The notes beneath the pieces were generated by a model. The model searched no databases and was not told the origin of the DNA. It worked only from the letters and a program-made list of their open reading frames with translations. From Streptoalloteichus hindustanus (GTDB lineage: Bacteria; Actinomycetota; Actinomycetes; Mycobacteriales; Pseudonocardiaceae): DNA of 64,000 nt. This document shows positions 1 through 8,596 of the stretch, in pieces (position 1 is the stretch's first letter; each line of letters starts with the position of its first letter). Made by a program: the position numbers and the translations under genes. The DNA lies in the NCBI RefSeq assembly GCF_900129375.1, contig NZ_FQVN01000004.1:124001-188000 (forward strand). Direction: 5' to 3'.

Positions 1-1211
1 TAGTGCTCCCGCGCGGCCGTGGTGTCTCCCGCGAGCTCCAGCAGGTGGGCGCGGGTGGCCGTGAGTCGGTGGTGCTGAGCCATCCGCTCGTCGGCGGACA
101 GCTCCGAGACCATGGCCAGGCCGGCCTCCGGGCCGTCGGTCATGGCCACCGCGATCGCGTGGTTGAGCGTGGCCATGGGGTTCGGCGCGATCCGGCACAG
201 CACCCGGTAGAGGAACCTGATCTGCGGCCAGTCGGTGTCCTCCGCGCGCGGCGCCTGTGTGTGCAGGGACGCGATCGCCGCCTGGAGCTGGTACGGGCCG
301 AGCGGCGAGCGCAGCATCGCGTCGGTGACCAGCCGGACGCCCTCCTCGATCATGGCGCTGTCCCACCGGGTCCTGTCCTGCTCGGCCAGCGGGACCAGAC
401 CGTCCTCGGCGTCGGCGCGGGCCGCGCGGCGGGCGTCGGTCAGCAGCATCAACGCGAGCAGGCCGGCCACCTCGCCGTCGTCGGGCAGCGCGCGGTGGAT
501 GGCGCGGGTGAGCCGGATGGCCTCGGTGGCCAGGTCGGGTCGGTGCAGGTCGGGGCCGGAGCTCGCGGTGTAGCCCTCGTTGAAGATCAGGTAGAGCACG
601 TGCAGGACGGCACCCAGCCGCTCGGCGGAGGCCAGTCCCCCGGGCCTGCCCGACGTCGTGTCCGCCGCCGTGCCCGACGCGGCGTCCGATGCCGTGTCCC
701 ACGTCGTGCCGGCGGCTCGAAGCCGTCGCTTGGCGCGGCTGATGCGCACCGCCATGGTGGCTTCGGGCACCAGGAAGGCGCTGGCGACCTCGGCCGTGGT
801 CAGACCACCGACGGCGCGCAGGGTGAGGGCGACCTGCGAGGCCGGCGTCAGCTCGGGGTGGCAGCACAGGAACAGCAGGGTCAGGGTGTCGTCGTGGTCG
901 CGCGGGCTCCGCTCGCCAGGGCCGGGGTCGACCAGCGCGTCCGGCGGTTCCCGGTTCGCGCTGGTCACCTCCCGGTCCCTGCGGGCCCGCTCGCTCCGGA
1001 TCTGGTCGACGACCCGCCGGGAGGCGACCGTGACCAACCAGCCGCGCGGGTGCTCCGGCGCGCCGTCCGCCGGCCACTGGACCGCCGCCGCCAGCATGGC
1101 TTCCTGGAGCGCGTCCTCGCAGGTGTCGAAGTCGTGGTACTTGCGGAGGAGTGCGCCGAGGACCTGCGGCGCGAGCTCCCGCAACAGGCGGCCGAGGTCC
1201 TCGGCGTTCAC
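1..1211 (-). CDS. ECF RNA polymerase sigma factor, ECF42 type (3' end outside window)
   Basis: The gene starts at a GTG (1211-1209) behind GGAGAGGTGAC and runs off the left edge without a stop. The N-terminus shows sigma region 2 (YHDFDTCEDALQEAMLAAVQ, then HPRGWLVTVASRRVVDQIRS). Region 4 follows (LTPASQVALTLRAVGGLTTAEVASAF) with the R-K-R tail of the recognition helix. A long C-terminal extension continues (LIFNEGYTASSG, then ALMLLTDARRAAR), which is the TPR-like extension known from ECF42 factors. The family pairs with DGPF/YCII proteins instead of an anti-sigma factor, and such a gene lies directly upstream on the same strand (1303-1683). The likely role is transcription of that partner. 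Assignment to the ECF42-like group rests on the extension and the neighbour. Confidence 0.85.
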   Translation of the reverse strand, partial: MNAEDLGRLLRELAPQVLGALLRKYHDFDTCEDALQEAMLAAAVQWPADGAPEHPRGWLVTVASRRVVDQIRSERARRDREVTSANREPPDALVDPGPGERSPRDHDDTLTLLFLCCHPELTPASQVALTLRAVGGLTTAEVASAFLVPEATMAVRISRAKRRLRAAGTTWDTASDAASGTAADTTSGRPGGLASAERLGAVLHVLYLIFNEGYTASSGPDLHRPDLATEAIRLTRAIHRALPDDGEVAGLLALMLLTDARRAARADAEDGLVPLAEQDRTRWDSAMIEEGVRLVTDAMLRSPLGPYQLQAAIASLHTQAPRAEDTDWPQIRFLYRVLCRIAPNPMATLNHAIAVAMTDGPEAGLAMVSELSADERMAQHHRLTATRAHLLELAGDTTAAREH

Positions 1212-1302
1212 GTCACCTCTCCGTTCCGGCGGCCGGTGTCACCGACCGCGCCTCGATTACGGGGGCGACATCCCCGTTCGCCCGAACCCCTGTACGGCGC
1301 GG

Positions 1303-1683
1303 TCACCCGGCCGACGACGCCTCGGCTCCCGCCGCGAACACCACCGGTCGGACCTCGACCCCGAGTCCCTCCACGCTGGCGTCCGGGATCATCGCCGCCA
1401 GCTCGAAAGCCCGGTCCCGGCTCGCGCACTCGACGAGGTAGTAGCCACCGAGGTACTCCTTCGCCTCAAGGTAGGGGCCGTCGCTGACCGCGGGCACACC
1501 GTCGCGAACGCGGACGACGGCGCTGGCGGTGGGGTCGGCCAGCCCGGTCGTCCCGAGCAGCTCGCCGGACTCGCGGATCGTGTCGATGAACCCGTCGTGG
1601 CCCTTCATCACCTCGTTGCGCTCGTCCTCGGTGAGGCTCTCCCAGATCCGCGGGTTCATGTGCATGATCAACAGGAACTTCAC
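1303..1683 (-). CDS. YCII/DGPF domain protein, ECF42 partner
   Basis: A 126-residue protein with GTG start behind GGAGGAGAC. It has the YCII-like ferredoxin fold signature: MKFLLIMH at the start, the hallmark DGPYLEAKEYLGGYYLVE in the middle, and EVRP near the end. Proteins of this DGPF group are encoded beside ECF42 sigma factors and are thought to be part of their signalling unit; no enzymatic reaction is established. The sigma gene follows 91 bases downstream on the same strand, so the two are probably co-transcribed. Upstream on the minus strand a TGTCAA (1759-1754) followed after about 14 bases by CGACGA could be an ECF-type promoter, but this is weak. Confidence 0.85.
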   Translation of the reverse strand: MKFLLIMHMNPRIWESLTEDERNEVMKGHDGFIDTIRESGELLGTTGLADPTASAVVRVRDGVPAVSDGPYLEAKEYLGGYYLVECASRDRAFELAAMIPDASVEGLGVEVRPVVFAAGAEASSAG

Positions 1684-1881
1684 GTCGTCTCCTCCGCCGT
1701 CGGCGCGCCCCGGTGGCGTCGCTCGCTCAGTGGTCGTCGCCGAGCGCCCGATCTTGACATCGCCGGGCCCTCGGTCGTGGCGCTGGTCCGTTCGAGTGGT
1801 TCCGGCCCGCTCCGGTCCAGGTCAACAGCGGCTGTCGGTTGACTGCCGGTTCGGAGTCGGGAGCACCGAGGAGGGGAACCC

Positions 1882-2349
1882 ATGACGTCCCAGGGGGAAC
1901 GGGCCGGGGTGGCCGACGTCGTCCGCGACGTCGTCGCCCGGGTGGCGCCGGAGGAGATCCCGATCGTCGACGGGCTCGACGCCCTGGGCGCCGACACCGC
2001 AGCCCGGCACTGGGCGAAGGCGGGCGCGCGCCGGGAGCCGCTGGGGTTCGGCCTGGGCGACGCCGTCGTGGTCGTCACGCCGATCGTGTGGTGGGCCGTC
2101 GAGCACGTCGCCGGGCGGCTGGCCGAGTCGGCCACCGACGGTGTGGTCAGCCGCGCGCGGCGGCTGTTCCGGCGGCGGAAGGCGATCCCCCGCGTGGTGG
2201 ACCTGCCGCTGACCCCCGAGCAGTTGGCCGAGGTCCGCCGGAAGGCGCTGGAGGCCGGCGCGCGGCAGGGCCTGCCGCCGGAGCGGTCCGAGGAGATCGC
2301 CGACGCCATCGTCGCGCGGCTGGCTCTGCGCGACGCCGAGCCGGAGTAG
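1882..2349 (+). CDS. small protein of unknown function
   Basis: A 155-residue protein with ATG start behind GAGGAGGGG. It has a single hydrophobic stretch near residues 58-72 (DAVVVVTPIVWWAVEHVAG), then a basic region RARRLFRRRK and a helical, charged C-terminus (PLTPEQLAEVRRKALEAGARQGL). I do not recognise the family. The gene ends six bases before the GTG of the metalloprotease gene, so the two are almost certainly translated from one mRNA. A membrane-peripheral partner of the protease is possible but is inference from position only. Confidence 0.7.
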   Translation: MTSQGERAGVADVVRDVVARVAPEEIPIVDGLDALGADTAARHWAKAGARREPLGFGLGDAVVVVTPIVWWAVEHVAGRLAESATDGVVSRARRLFRRRKAIPRVVDLPLTPEQLAEVRRKALEAGARQGLPPERSEEIADAIVARLALRDAEPE

Positions 2350-2355
2350 GCGACC

Positions 2356-5325
2356 GTGTCCAGGGTGGACGAACGGGTCCTCGGCCCCGGCACCACCGTC
2401 CGGTTCGCGCTGCTGTTGGTGCTGCTGGTGGTCGCGTCGGTGGCGCCCGCGTCGGACTTCGCGTCCCGGACGACGGAGTCGCACTCCTGGGCGTGCGCGC
2501 TGGCCGCCGGGTGGGACCCCGACGGCGGCGACCTGGCCGAGATGGCCGGCCTGCTCAGCCAGCCCGGCCCCTACGAGTCCTGCCTCGCCCGGCACGCGCC
2601 CCGGCCGCCGTGGTGGCTGCCGCTGCTGGGACCGGTCGTGCTGGTCGCGGCCGCGACCGCGTTGTTCTTCGCCATCGCGGCGTGGAAGGCGCGCCGGGTC
2701 GTGCCGGTGCGGCGCGTGGACCGCGACGGCGACCTCACCCGGGTCCTCGACGACCTGGTGGCCACCGCCGGGCTGACCAGGGCGCCCGCGTTCGTCGTCG
2801 ACCCGACCGCCACGTCCACCGGCGCCGTCGTGTTCGGCCGTGACGGCAGACCGGTCGTGAGCCTGCACGGCGGGCTGCTGGTGCGCCGCCACACCGACCC
2901 GGCCCGGTTCCGCGCGGTGGTCCTGCACGAGCTGGCGCACGTCCGCAACCGCGACATCACCCTCACCTACGCGACTGTCGCGCTGTGGCGGGTGTTCCTG
3001 GCGTTGGTGCTGCTGCCCGACACCGTGTGGTTGGTGTGGCAGCTCGTGGAGGGCGGGTCCTCACCGCTGCGGTCGTCCTACCTGCCCAGCGTCACGCGCG
3101 GGATCGTGCTCGCGGTCGTGCTGGTGCTGCTGGTGCACCTCGCTCGGGCGGACGTCCTGCGCACCCGCGAGGTCCACGCCGATCTCACGGCGCTGAGGTG
3201 GGGCGCGGACCGCCGCGGCTGGGAGGTGGCCGACACCCCCTCGGTCGGCGGCGCGTTCGCCGAGCTGTGGCGCACGCACCCGCGCTGGGACCTGCGGCGG
3301 GCCTCGCTGGACGACCCGGCGCCGCTGTTCGGCGTGCGGGCGCTGCCGATGTTCCTCACCGGGGTCGGCGCCGCGCTGATCTACGGCTCCGCCTGGCAGT
3401 ACCTCAAGCACTACCGGATCGCCGGGTGGTGGGCCGACCAGGTCGTCGCGCTGCTCGCGTCCGCTCTCGTCACGGGCATCGCGGGCATCGTCCTGTGGCG
3501 CGCGGTCGCGCACGCGCGGCTGACCAACGTCGACGGCCCGACCGGCGTGCGCGCCGGGCTGTGGCTGGGCACGGGGGTGCTCGCGGGGGAGCTGGTGGGC
3601 GGGCAGAACGTGATCCACAGCTGGGTGCCCGCCCGCTGGTGGTTCCTGTCGTTGATCGTGGTGGCGGGCGTGGCGTTCACCTGGTGGATCGCCCAGTGCG
3701 CCCGGTTGTGGGCCGGGACGTGGCCGGGGCGCACGCTGCGCGCGCCGATGCTGCTGGTCCTCGCCGCCGGGTGGGTGGTGCTGTCGGCGTGGTTCGCGTG
3801 GTGGCGCGGTGGCGGTGCGCTGCTGGTGGTGGGCTGGCCGATCGACACGGACGCGATGGTCGCGCAGTTCCAGCGCATCTCCCCCGGGACCGGACCCGCC
3901 TGGCTGGTGCGGGACATCGCGGTGGCCATGCCGATGGTGGCGACCGTGTCGAAGGTGCCGCTCCTCCTCGTCGCCGTGACCCTCGCGTGGGCGGTGCCGC
4001 TGCTGGCGTGGACGGTCCGGCCGGGGCCGCTGCGATGGGTGCGCGAAGCCGTCGCCGACGCGCCCGAGCAACTCCCGCAGCCGCTGCCACCGTTGCGGCG
4101 CGTCGTGCTGCCCGGCGTGCTCGGGGGCGCGTTGGCCGCCGTGGCGCTGCTCGTGGGCCGCGACCTGCCGGAGCTGGAGTTCGTCGCCGCCACGTTCGTC
4201 GCCGCCACGGCCGCCGCCCTCCTCGCCGCCCTCGTCGCCCCGAGTCGCCACCGCCTGCCCGTCGTCCTCGCCGCCGCCCAGATCGCCGCCCTGTGCGCCA
4301 TCGCGGTCGGCGCGCTCGTCCGCTCCTGGTCGGTCCTGAGCCCGATGATCACACCGGCCCTCGCGCTGGCCGCCGTGCTGGCGGTGGGCATCGCCGTTGG
4401 CCGTGCCGCGGCCCGCCGCCTCCGACGACGGCGCTCCGCCTTGTCTGTGTCTCCTCCGCCTCACCGCGTTGTTCCTGTGCGACCGCGCCGCGCCGTGGTG
4501 GCCGTGCTCGCCACGGGCTCGCTCCTCACCGCCGGAGTCGAGATCACCGCCGACGCCGCACGTCCGTCGGGCTCCCTCGTCCCCGGCCCCACCCCCACGG
4601 CTTCCGCGTCCTCGGCCCGGGTCACGCGGATGCAGCTCGCCGCCTGGTCCGCGGTCGGCGGCCACGCGATCCTCGCCCGCGTCACCAGCGGCACGACCTG
4701 CGACGCGGCCGCCACCGCAGCCCGGGACGCCCAGGCGTTCTTCCGCGTTCCCGACCCGCGTCTCCGTCCTTTGTGGAACACCGTCGTCACGCGCTCCGAC
4801 CGCGCCCGCACGCACTGCCCCACCAAACCCGAGATCGGCCTCGCGTGGGCGCGTGCCGCCGCCGTCGCCGCGACCGCCCTGCGCGCCGGCCTGGCCGCCG
4901 TCCACCGGGGCGAGGATCCGGTCACCACCGTGCCCGAACCCGGCGACGCCCTGGGCCTCGCCCAGTGGGCGGACCAGGGCGCGCGCGACCTGCTGTCCCG
5001 CTTCGGCACCACCTCCCGTCGCCTGTTCGCCTACATCGACCAGGTCCAGGGCCGGATCGAGCCGACCACGCTCACGTCGCACTGCGCCGAGGTGTCCCGA
5101 GTCGGGCAGGACGCGCAGGGCTTCTTCCGCGTCAGCGACCCGGGGGTGCAGGAGCGGTGGGACGCGTTCGTGAAGTCGAGCAACGAGGCGGGGTCGCGCT
5201 GCACGCGGTCGATCGCGGACGTGGACGTCGCAGCCCTGCGCACCGCACTCCAGGAGATCCAGCGGCTTCGGCGGGTCGCGGTCTGTCTGGAGAACAGGAT
5301 TCGCGGCTCGGTCGATTCCTGTTAG
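2356..5325 (+). CDS. M48-type membrane zinc metalloprotease with long multi-TM extension
   Basis: A 989-residue membrane protein. The zinc motif HELAH is at residues 191-195 and the third ligand glutamate is in REVHADLTAL near residue 272, the M48 (HtpX/Ste24-like) arrangement. There is a TM helix near residues 15-32 and another before the catalytic domain, then many hydrophobic helices between about 320 and 720. The last 250 residues are non-membrane. They hold two copies of a Cys-bracketed unit (about 781-823 and 909-950), each reading C-x-DAQxFFRVxDP-x-W-x-C. Usual M48 peptidases are about 300 residues, so the C-terminal 600 residues are an unusual addition. The expected role is cleavage of membrane or misfolded proteins. 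GTG start; it is tightly coupled to the preceding small gene. Confidence 0.8.
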   Translation: MSRVDERVLGPGTTVRFALLLVLLVVASVAPASDFASRTTESHSWACALAAGWDPDGGDLAEMAGLLSQPGPYESCLARHAPRPPWWLPLLGPVVLVAAATALFFAIAAWKARRVVPVRRVDRDGDLTRVLDDLVATAGLTRAPAFVVDPTATSTGAVVFGRDGRPVVSLHGGLLVRRHTDPARFRAVVLHELAHVRNRDITLTYATVALWRVFLALVLLPDTVWLVWQLVEGGSSPLRSSYLPSVTRGIVLAVVLVLLVHLARADVLRTREVHADLTALRWGADRRGWEVADTPSVGGAFAELWRTHPRWDLRRASLDDPAPLFGVRALPMFLTGVGAALIYGSAWQYLKHYRIAGWWADQVVALLASALVTGIAGIVLWRAVAHARLTNVDGPTGVRAGLWLGTGVLAGELVGGQNVIHSWVPARWWFLSLIVVAGVAFTWWIAQCARLWAGTWPGRTLRAPMLLVLAAGWVVLSAWFAWWRGGGALLVVGWPIDTDAMVAQFQRISPGTGPAWLVRDIAVAMPMVATVSKVPLLLVAVTLAWAVPLLAWTVRPGPLRWVREAVADAPEQLPQPLPPLRRVVLPGVLGGALAAVALLVGRDLPELEFVAATFVAATAAALLAALVAPSRHRLPVVLAAAQIAALCAIAVGALVRSWSVLSPMITPALALAAVLAVGIAVGRAAARRLRRRRSALSVSPPPHRVVPVRPRRAVVAVLATGSLLTAGVEITADAARPSGSLVPGPTPTASASSARVTRMQLAAWSAVGGHAILARVTSGTTCDAAATAARDAQAFFRVPDPRLRPLWNTVVTRSDRARTHCPTKPEIGLAWARAAAVAATALRAGLAAVHRGEDPVTTVPEPGDALGLAQWADQGARDLLSRFGTTSRRLFAYIDQVQGRIEPTTLTSHCAEVSRVGQDAQGFFRVSDPGVQERWDAFVKSSNEAGSRCTRSIADVDVAALRTALQEIQRLRRVAVCLENRIRGSVDSC

Positions 5326-5372
5326 TCGCACGGTGGCTGCGCGGGCTGTGCGGGCGGCCCGGTCAAAGACGG

Positions 5373-5402
5373 TTGTCCGTCGTTCCGGCGGCCCACTACC
5401 TT
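5373..5402 (+). promoter_or_regulatory. candidate promoter of a leaderless mRNA
   Basis: TTGTCC (5373-5378), an 18-base spacer and TACCTT (5397-5402) lie just before the GTG at 5409. The -10-to-start distance of six bases would place transcription initiation on or next to the start codon. No ribosome binding site is visible ahead of that GTG, which fits a leaderless transcript. Prediction only. Confidence 0.4.
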
Positions 5403-5408
5403 GCCGAT

Positions 5409-6065
5409 GTGGATCTCTTCTCGCGCTCGTGGACGGCGTTGCGCACGGCGGTCGCCGAACTCTCCGACGAGGACTTCGCCCAACCGTCCGGCTGCGCGGG
5501 CTGGCTCGTGCGGGACCTGGTGTGCCACCTGGTCATCGACGCGCAGGACGTCCTGATCACCCTCGTGACCCCCACCGACGCCGAGCCGACGCGGGACGCG
5601 GTGACCTACTGGAAGGTCTCCGACACGCCGCCGACCGGCGACGACCCGCTCGACGCGCTGACCGTCCGGCTGGCCGCCGCGTACCAGGACCCGGGGCTGC
5701 TGAAGTTCCACCTCGACGACATCGGCTCCGCCGCCGGGCGCGCCGCCGAACTCGCCGATCCCGCGGTCCGCGTCAGCACCCAGGGCGAGGTCCTGACCGC
5801 GGGCGACTACCTCTCCGCGTACGTCCTGGAGTGGACGTTGCACCACCTCGACCTCATCGCGCACCTCCCGCACGTGGCCGAACCGCCCGCCGAGGGCCTC
5901 GCCCGGACGCGCGAGATCCTGGAGAAGATCGCGGGGACCGCGTTCCCCGAGTCGTTCTCCGACGAGGACGCGCTGCTGGTCGGCACTGGACGACGTGCCC
6001 CGACCGACGCCGAGAAGGCCGAACTGGGCGAGCTGGCCGCGAAACTCCCGTTCGTCATCGGATAA
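5409..6065 (+). CDS. mycothiol-dependent maleylpyruvate isomerase/DinB-like family protein
   Basis: A 218-residue protein of the maleylpyruvate isomerase N-terminal/DinB four-helix family. The start VDLFSRSWTALRTAVAELSDEDFAQPSGCAGW is typical, followed by LVRDLVCHLVIDAQD, where the first metal-binding histidine sits. The second histidine pair is in EWTLHHLDLIAHL. These histidines (near 46, 143-144 and 149) are consistent with a metal site. Family members use mycothiol in actinobacteria, but most are uncharacterised and the substrate cannot be read from sequence. The GTG at 5409 was chosen because family similarity begins there and a leaderless promoter fits. It stands alone between unrelated genes. 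Confidence 0.75.
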   Translation: MDLFSRSWTALRTAVAELSDEDFAQPSGCAGWLVRDLVCHLVIDAQDVLITLVTPTDAEPTRDAVTYWKVSDTPPTGDDPLDALTVRLAAAYQDPGLLKFHLDDIGSAAGRAAELADPAVRVSTQGEVLTAGDYLSAYVLEWTLHHLDLIAHLPHVAEPPAEGLARTREILEKIAGTAFPESFSDEDALLVGTGRRAPTDAEKAELGELAAKLPFVIG

Positions 6066-6106
6066 CCACCTGGCTGATCGCCATCCTCGGCACGGGCGTT
6101 CGGGGC

Positions 6107-6137
6107 TCCACAATGGACAGAGGGCTCCACTGTGGAC
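6107..6137. repeat. two copies of the TCCACNNTGGAC palindrome
   Basis: TCCACAATGGAC (6107-6118) and TCCACTGTGGAC (6126-6137) sit 19 bases apart in the gap before the S33 peptidase gene. The same 12-mer occurs exactly at 11747, 31686, 52518, 54371, 58098, 58711 and 60965. One-mismatch versions occur at 28614, 37073, 41784, 42634, 45956, 52014, 53591 and 55305. The copies lie both between and within genes, so they are not the operator of one local regulator. Confidence 0.75.
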
Positions 6138-6206
6138 AGACGTCGACCGGCGGTGTTGTGGGGCTGCCTGCCAACGCCGCTGGTGTCGTCCGGTAGAGAG
6201 GACGTC

Positions 6207-7481
6207 ATGAGTAACACCTACCGCCTGCCCGGGGTCCAGGTCACCGACCACGTGTTCCCGGCGCCGCTCGACCACGCCGACCCCACCGGACCCTCGATCC
6301 AGTTGTTCGCGCGGGAAGTGGTGGACCCGACGCGGGCCGGGGACAACCTGCCCTGGCTGCTCTACCTCCAGGGCGGGCCGGGCGGCAAGTCGCCGCGACC
6401 GCTCAACGGCACGAGCGGCTGGCTCGGCCGGGCCCTCAAGACCCACCGGGTGTTGCTGCTGGACCAGCGGGGAACCGGCCGCAGCACCCCGGTGACGACC
6501 CGGACAGCCGAGCGGTTCTCCCCGCAGGAGCTCGCCGACCGGCTCGCGCACTTCCGCGCCGACTCGATCGTCGCCGACGCCGAGCTGGTCCGGCGGTCGC
6601 TGTGCGGGGACCAGCCGTGGGAGACGCTCGGCCAGAGCTTCGGCGGTTTCATCACCCTCACCTACCTGTCGCAGGCGCCGGAGGGGCTGCGCGCCTGTTA
6701 CGTCACCGGTGGACTGTCCAACCCGCACGCCACCGCCGACGACATCTACGCGGCCACCTACCCGATGGTCCGGGACAAGGTGACCGCCTACTACGCCCGT
6801 TACCCCGGCGACCGCGAGCTGGTCCGACGCATCGCCGACCTGATCACCCGCACGCCGGTCCACCTCCCCGACGGCGACCGCCTCACCGTGCGCCGGCTGC
6901 GCTCGCTCGGACAGGTGCTCGGGAAGGGCGACGGCTTCGAGCAGCTGCACTGGCTGCTGGACGAGGCGATCGGCCCCGACGACGAACTCTCCCCGACCTT
7001 CCTCCAGCAGGTGATGACCCAGACCGGCTTCGTGGGCAACCCGCTCTACGCCGTGCTCCAGGAGTCGATCTACGCCCAGGGCACGGCGACCGCATGGGCC
7101 GCCGAGCGCGCCCTCCCCGCCTTCCCTGAGTTCGCCGAGGACGCCGACCCCCTGCTCCTCACCGGCGAGATGATCTACCCCTGGATGTTCGACGAGATCG
7201 CCGGCCTCCGCCCCTTCGCCGACGCGGCACACCTCCTGGCCGAACGCGACGACTGGCCCGCCCTGTACGACCCGGCGCGCCTCGCAGCCAACCAGGTGCC
7301 GGTCGCCGCGGCCGTCTACCACGACGACATGTACGTGCCCACCGAACTCTCGCTGTCCACCGCGCGCTCGGTCGGCTCGCTGCGCGCGTGGGTCACCAAC
7401 GAGTGGGAACACGACGGCGTCCAAGCATCCGGCGAACGCGTCCTGTCCCGCCTGATGGACATGGTCGCGGGCCGGGTCTGA
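6207..7481 (+). CDS. S33 family prolyl aminopeptidase-like alpha/beta hydrolase
   Basis: A 424-residue alpha/beta hydrolase. The oxyanion-hole loop is LQGGPGGKSPRP (about 54-65), DQRGTGRS follows (86-93), and the nucleophile elbow is GQSFGG with Ser144. A late Asp in YHDDMYVP and His in NEWEHDG complete the triad. This order and the long cap region match the actinobacterial proline-iminopeptidase branch of family S33, which removes N-terminal proline from peptides. No signal peptide is visible, so it should act in the cytoplasm. ATG start behind AGAGGA. A strong hairpin after the stop (7524-7565) separates it from the CRISPR array. Confidence 0.85.
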   Translation: MSNTYRLPGVQVTDHVFPAPLDHADPTGPSIQLFAREVVDPTRAGDNLPWLLYLQGGPGGKSPRPLNGTSGWLGRALKTHRVLLLDQRGTGRSTPVTTRTAERFSPQELADRLAHFRADSIVADAELVRRSLCGDQPWETLGQSFGGFITLTYLSQAPEGLRACYVTGGLSNPHATADDIYAATYPMVRDKVTAYYARYPGDRELVRRIADLITRTPVHLPDGDRLTVRRLRSLGQVLGKGDGFEQLHWLLDEAIGPDDELSPTFLQQVMTQTGFVGNPLYAVLQESIYAQGTATAWAAERALPAFPEFAEDADPLLLTGEMIYPWMFDEIAGLRPFADAAHLLAERDDWPALYDPARLAANQVPVAAAVYHDDMYVPTELSLSTARSVGSLRAWVTNEWEHDGVQASGERVLSRLMDMVAGRV

Positions 7482-7523
7482 CCCCGCCCCCTGCGGGAGG
7501 GCACGAGTCCTCCTCCAGAACGC

Positions 7524-7565
7524 GAGTCCGGCCCGCTGACACCCCGCCGTCAGCGAGCCGGACTC
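7524..7565 (+). terminator. hairpin terminator after the S33 peptidase gene
   Basis: Seventeen-base arms (7524-7540 and 7549-7565, GAGTCCGG... and ...CCGGACTC) with one mismatch enclose an eight-base loop. There is no U-tract, as is usual in actinobacteria. It lies between the peptidase stop and the CRISPR leader. Confidence 0.6.
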
Positions 7566-7599
7566 GACACGAACCCACCCCCGAACATCCATTCCAAAA

Positions 7600-7651
7600 G
7601 CAAATGGACAAAACAGCCGCCCCCACGAGATAAAGTCCCAGGTCAGCAAGT
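7600..7651 (+). promoter_or_regulatory. CRISPR leader of array 1
   Basis: A comparatively A-rich stretch (GGACAAAACAGCCG, then CGAGATAAAG and CCAGGTCAGCAAGT) directly abuts the first repeat. Its last 28 bases match the minus-strand sequence next to array 2 at 23 positions, and similarity extends about 20 bases further upstream. This fixes the leader side and the direction of the array. Confidence 0.75.
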
Positions 7652-8107
7652 GTCGGCCCCGCGCACGCGGGGATGGTTCTCCCAGGATCACCTGATCGGT
7701 CCCAGCCATCCGGTCGGCCCCGCGCACGCGGGGATGGTTCCCTTCGGGGTTTCCCCGTCGATCCGGACATTGGGTCGGCCCCGCGCACGCGGGGATGGTT
7801 CTCGGTGGGGGCAGCACGTCGCCTACGGAACAAAGTCGGCCCCGCGCACGCGGGGATGGTTCCGGCCGGCAATCCGGCGCGAGCCTGGACACCGTGTCGG
7901 CCCCGCACGCGCGGGGATGGTTCCACGCCCATCGAGGTGAGCGTGACGTTCAAAGCGTCGGCCCCGCACGCGCGGGGATGGTTCCATCGTCCAGCCGATC
8001 TCGGACGCGGCCGCGTGGTCGGCCCCGCACGCGCGGGGATGGTTCCCGCATCGCCCCGTTCCTGATCGCGTCGCCGCTGTCGGCCCCGGCCGCGCGGGGT
8101 GGGTTTC
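7652..8107 (+). CRISPR. CRISPR array 1, type I-E-like, 8 repeats and 7 spacers
   Basis: The 28-base repeats begin GTCGGCCCCGC and end CGGGGATGGTTC. They start at 7652, 7713, 7774, 7835, 7896, 7957 and 8018, with a degenerate last copy at 8079. All seven spacers are exactly 33 bases. The first four repeats carry the core GCGCACGCGG, the next three GCACGCGCGG, and the last is decayed (GGCCGCGCGG, ending GGGTTTC). The decayed copy marks the trailer end, so the leader is on the left and transcription is on the plus strand. Repeat length, spacer length and the hairpin are those of actinobacterial type I-E arrays. No cas gene is in the window, so interference and adaptation proteins must be encoded elsewhere or be absent. 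Confidence 0.95.
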
Positions 8108-8126
8108 CTGGGTGGGGCTGGTTGTT

Positions 8127-8579
8127 CTAGTGGCGTTTTGGGCGGTACAGGCCCACTCGGACCAGGGCCATGTCGGGGTCGACGCGTTCGTCTTTCAGGA
8201 GGCGCCAGCGTTCTACCGCGTCGAGGACGGCGTAGCGCTGGCCGACCGTCCACCACTTGATCTTGAGGGTTAGGGCGCGTGCGTCGACGCCGTAGGAGCG
8301 GTCGAGGTGGTCGATGTGGACGGCGATGAGGATGGACCCCAGGATCGTGTCGGGAGACGGGTCCGCGTCGGGGGTGGACAGGGCTTCGCAGACCAGGTGG
8401 GCCTCCTCTCGGGTGAGGTCGACGGTGTGGAGGTCGTGGTGCAGCACCTGGTAGTAGCGCTCCAGGTCGCGGCGGGCGATCAGGTCGGCTGAGGTGCTCG
8501 CGTCGGGGGCGGTGCGGGCCTGGAGGTCGGCGGCCAGCGGGCCCGTGCGGAACTGGATGCGGTCCTTGTCCTTGGTCAC
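8127..8579 (-). CDS. conserved actinobacterial-type protein of unknown function
   Basis: A 150-residue protein. The GTG at 8579 (behind ACGAGGAAC) is preferred over upstream in-frame codons, whose extension is low-complexity. The N-terminus reads RIQFRTGPLAADLQAR, followed by ARRDLERYYQVLHHDL and LTREEAHLVCEAL. This pattern recalls small actinobacterial proteins with a beta strand followed by helices, a layout also seen in ribbon-helix-helix DNA binders, but I cannot name a family. It ends 20 bases after array 1 and points toward it. Four 11-base tandem repeats lie just upstream of its start (8597-8639). It may be a regulator or an antitoxin-like protein; this is a guess. Confidence 0.6.
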   Translation of the reverse strand: MTKDKDRIQFRTGPLAADLQARTAPDASTSADLIARRDLERYYQVLHHDLHTVDLTREEAHLVCEALSTPDADPSPDTILGSILIAVHIDHLDRSYGVDARALTLKIKWWTVGQRYAVLDAVERWRLLKDERVDPDMALVRVGLYRPKRH

Positions 8580-8596
8580 CTGTGTTCCTCGTGGCG

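Noticed and set aside
2985-5400. Long plus-strand frame in another phase of the metalloprotease gene
   Set aside because: Arginine/alanine-rich shadow. Only its distal part, from 5409, is real (the isomerase-like gene).
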